Shown here piece after piece: positions 63,538 to 64,000 of a stretch of DNA of 64,000 bases (position 1 is its first letter; every line of letters begins with the position of its first letter). This DNA is from Pardosa pseudoannulata (taxonomy: Eukaryota; Arthropoda; Arachnida; Araneae; Lycosidae). The translations under genes and the position numbers were made by a program. The stretch covers positions 21,442,444 through 21,506,443 of the forward strand of contig CM063506.1 in the NCBI GenBank assembly GCA_032207245.1, in the 5' to 3' direction. Under the pieces are notes generated by a model that worked only from the letters and a program-made list of their open reading frames with translations, was not told the DNA's origin and did not search any database.

Positions 63538-64000
63538 TGTCTGGGATGTTGACAGTTCGATTGAATAGGGGTCATGCCCTGATCGGTCGCGGTAATGATT
63601 CCGGAGCATTGCCTCGAGAATTCCGGAACGGGACAGCTAGCGAATGAGAATTCGACTAATTAACTAGCTGTAACCTTAACTGGAGTTCTCAGGTAACTGG
63701 GATCGTAACTGACCAGAAAACGGTTGGCGGGACCGTAACTGACCCCCAGGTATAAAAAGCCTAGAATTTTGCGACTCGGGGCTTTTCGACATTTTTTACG
63801 TAGGTGCTTTGACCTCGTGGAGGCTTCCGCGACTTTTGACCGGAGCCAGCTTTTTAGCAATTACGTTCGGGAGACTCGTAAGGTCCGCTCATATAAGGAG
63901 CGGCAAGGTCTCGGACACCGAACAAGGGATAGATTGGGTGTGCATTGCACCCTGGAAAAGCCTCCACATCGTGTTAGAATATTTAATTCTTTTTTACGAC
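63538..64000 (+). mobile_element. possible LTR, cut by window end
   Basis: Abrupt change to GC-rich sequence from about TGTCTGGGATGTTGACAG. TATAAAAAGCC at 63752 is followed by a GC-rich leader-like region, and a second CATATAAGGAGCGG lies near 63890. No ORF is visible. It could equally be a host promoter and first exon. Confidence 0.35.

Overview
This window is AT-rich, intron-and-repeat-like animal DNA in which I could not recognise any host gene. Almost everything identifiable is a mobile element or a simple repeat. The mix (a jockey-type LINE, Tc1/mariner, Tigger/pogo, hAT, piggyBac-like and Helitron relics, tRNA-derived SINEs, solo LTRs and very long TA arrays) points to an arthropod. A spider or other arachnid is my guess from the general look of the elements, but the sequence alone does not prove it.

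Layout. 1-1090: relic of a hAT transposase (minus strand). 1812-1977: a fold-back palindrome. 3763-6232: a TTAA-flanked piggyBac-like relic, itself hit by a TA-array-targeted repeat, Helitrons and a LINE 3' end. 7805-8390: a local tandem duplication. 11.7-12.7 kb: SINEs, one of them inside a TTAA-flanked miniature element. 13159-15374: a TTAA-flanked inverted-repeat element carrying a solo LTR. 16629-17947: a Helitron carrying a hAT insertion. 18.9-19.6 kb: a second piggyBac-like Cys-rich remnant. 23.4-24.4 kb: a broken Tc1/mariner transposase. 25568-26508: the cleanest Helitron. 28257-33110: a nearly intact LINE with two ORFs and an 11-bp target-site duplication. 33.5-35.0 kb: large TA arrays. 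35016-38742: a tandem duplication whose first unit holds a solo LTR. 39.6-40.05 kb: an 85-bp minisatellite. 41740-42874: a Tc1-like element. 44.2-46.1 kb: a TTAA miniature element and another solo LTR. 47.6-48.0 kb: a 430-bp TA/TG array. 48.5-50.2 kb and 59.2-59.8 kb: Tigger-like elements. 53.1-53.8 kb: paired MITEs. 55.4 kb: mariner N-terminal relic. 56617-58516: a second TTAA inverted-repeat element. 61272-62111: a piggyBac-like element that preserves the pre-insertion state of the one at 3763. 63.5-64 kb: an LTR-like sequence cut by the window end.

The strongest result is that related copies inside the same window act as empty sites for one another. This fixes the borders, target duplications and relative order of several insertions. 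The most unusual object is the LINE. Its 11-bp target duplication encloses, beyond the LINE 3' end, about 165 bp that match the region starting some 30 bp downstream of the TATA box of the LTR at 36045-36651. That is what a chimera made by template jumping (or a 3' transduction) would look like. No working host genetic system is evident; the biology here is nested transposition and microsatellite growth.
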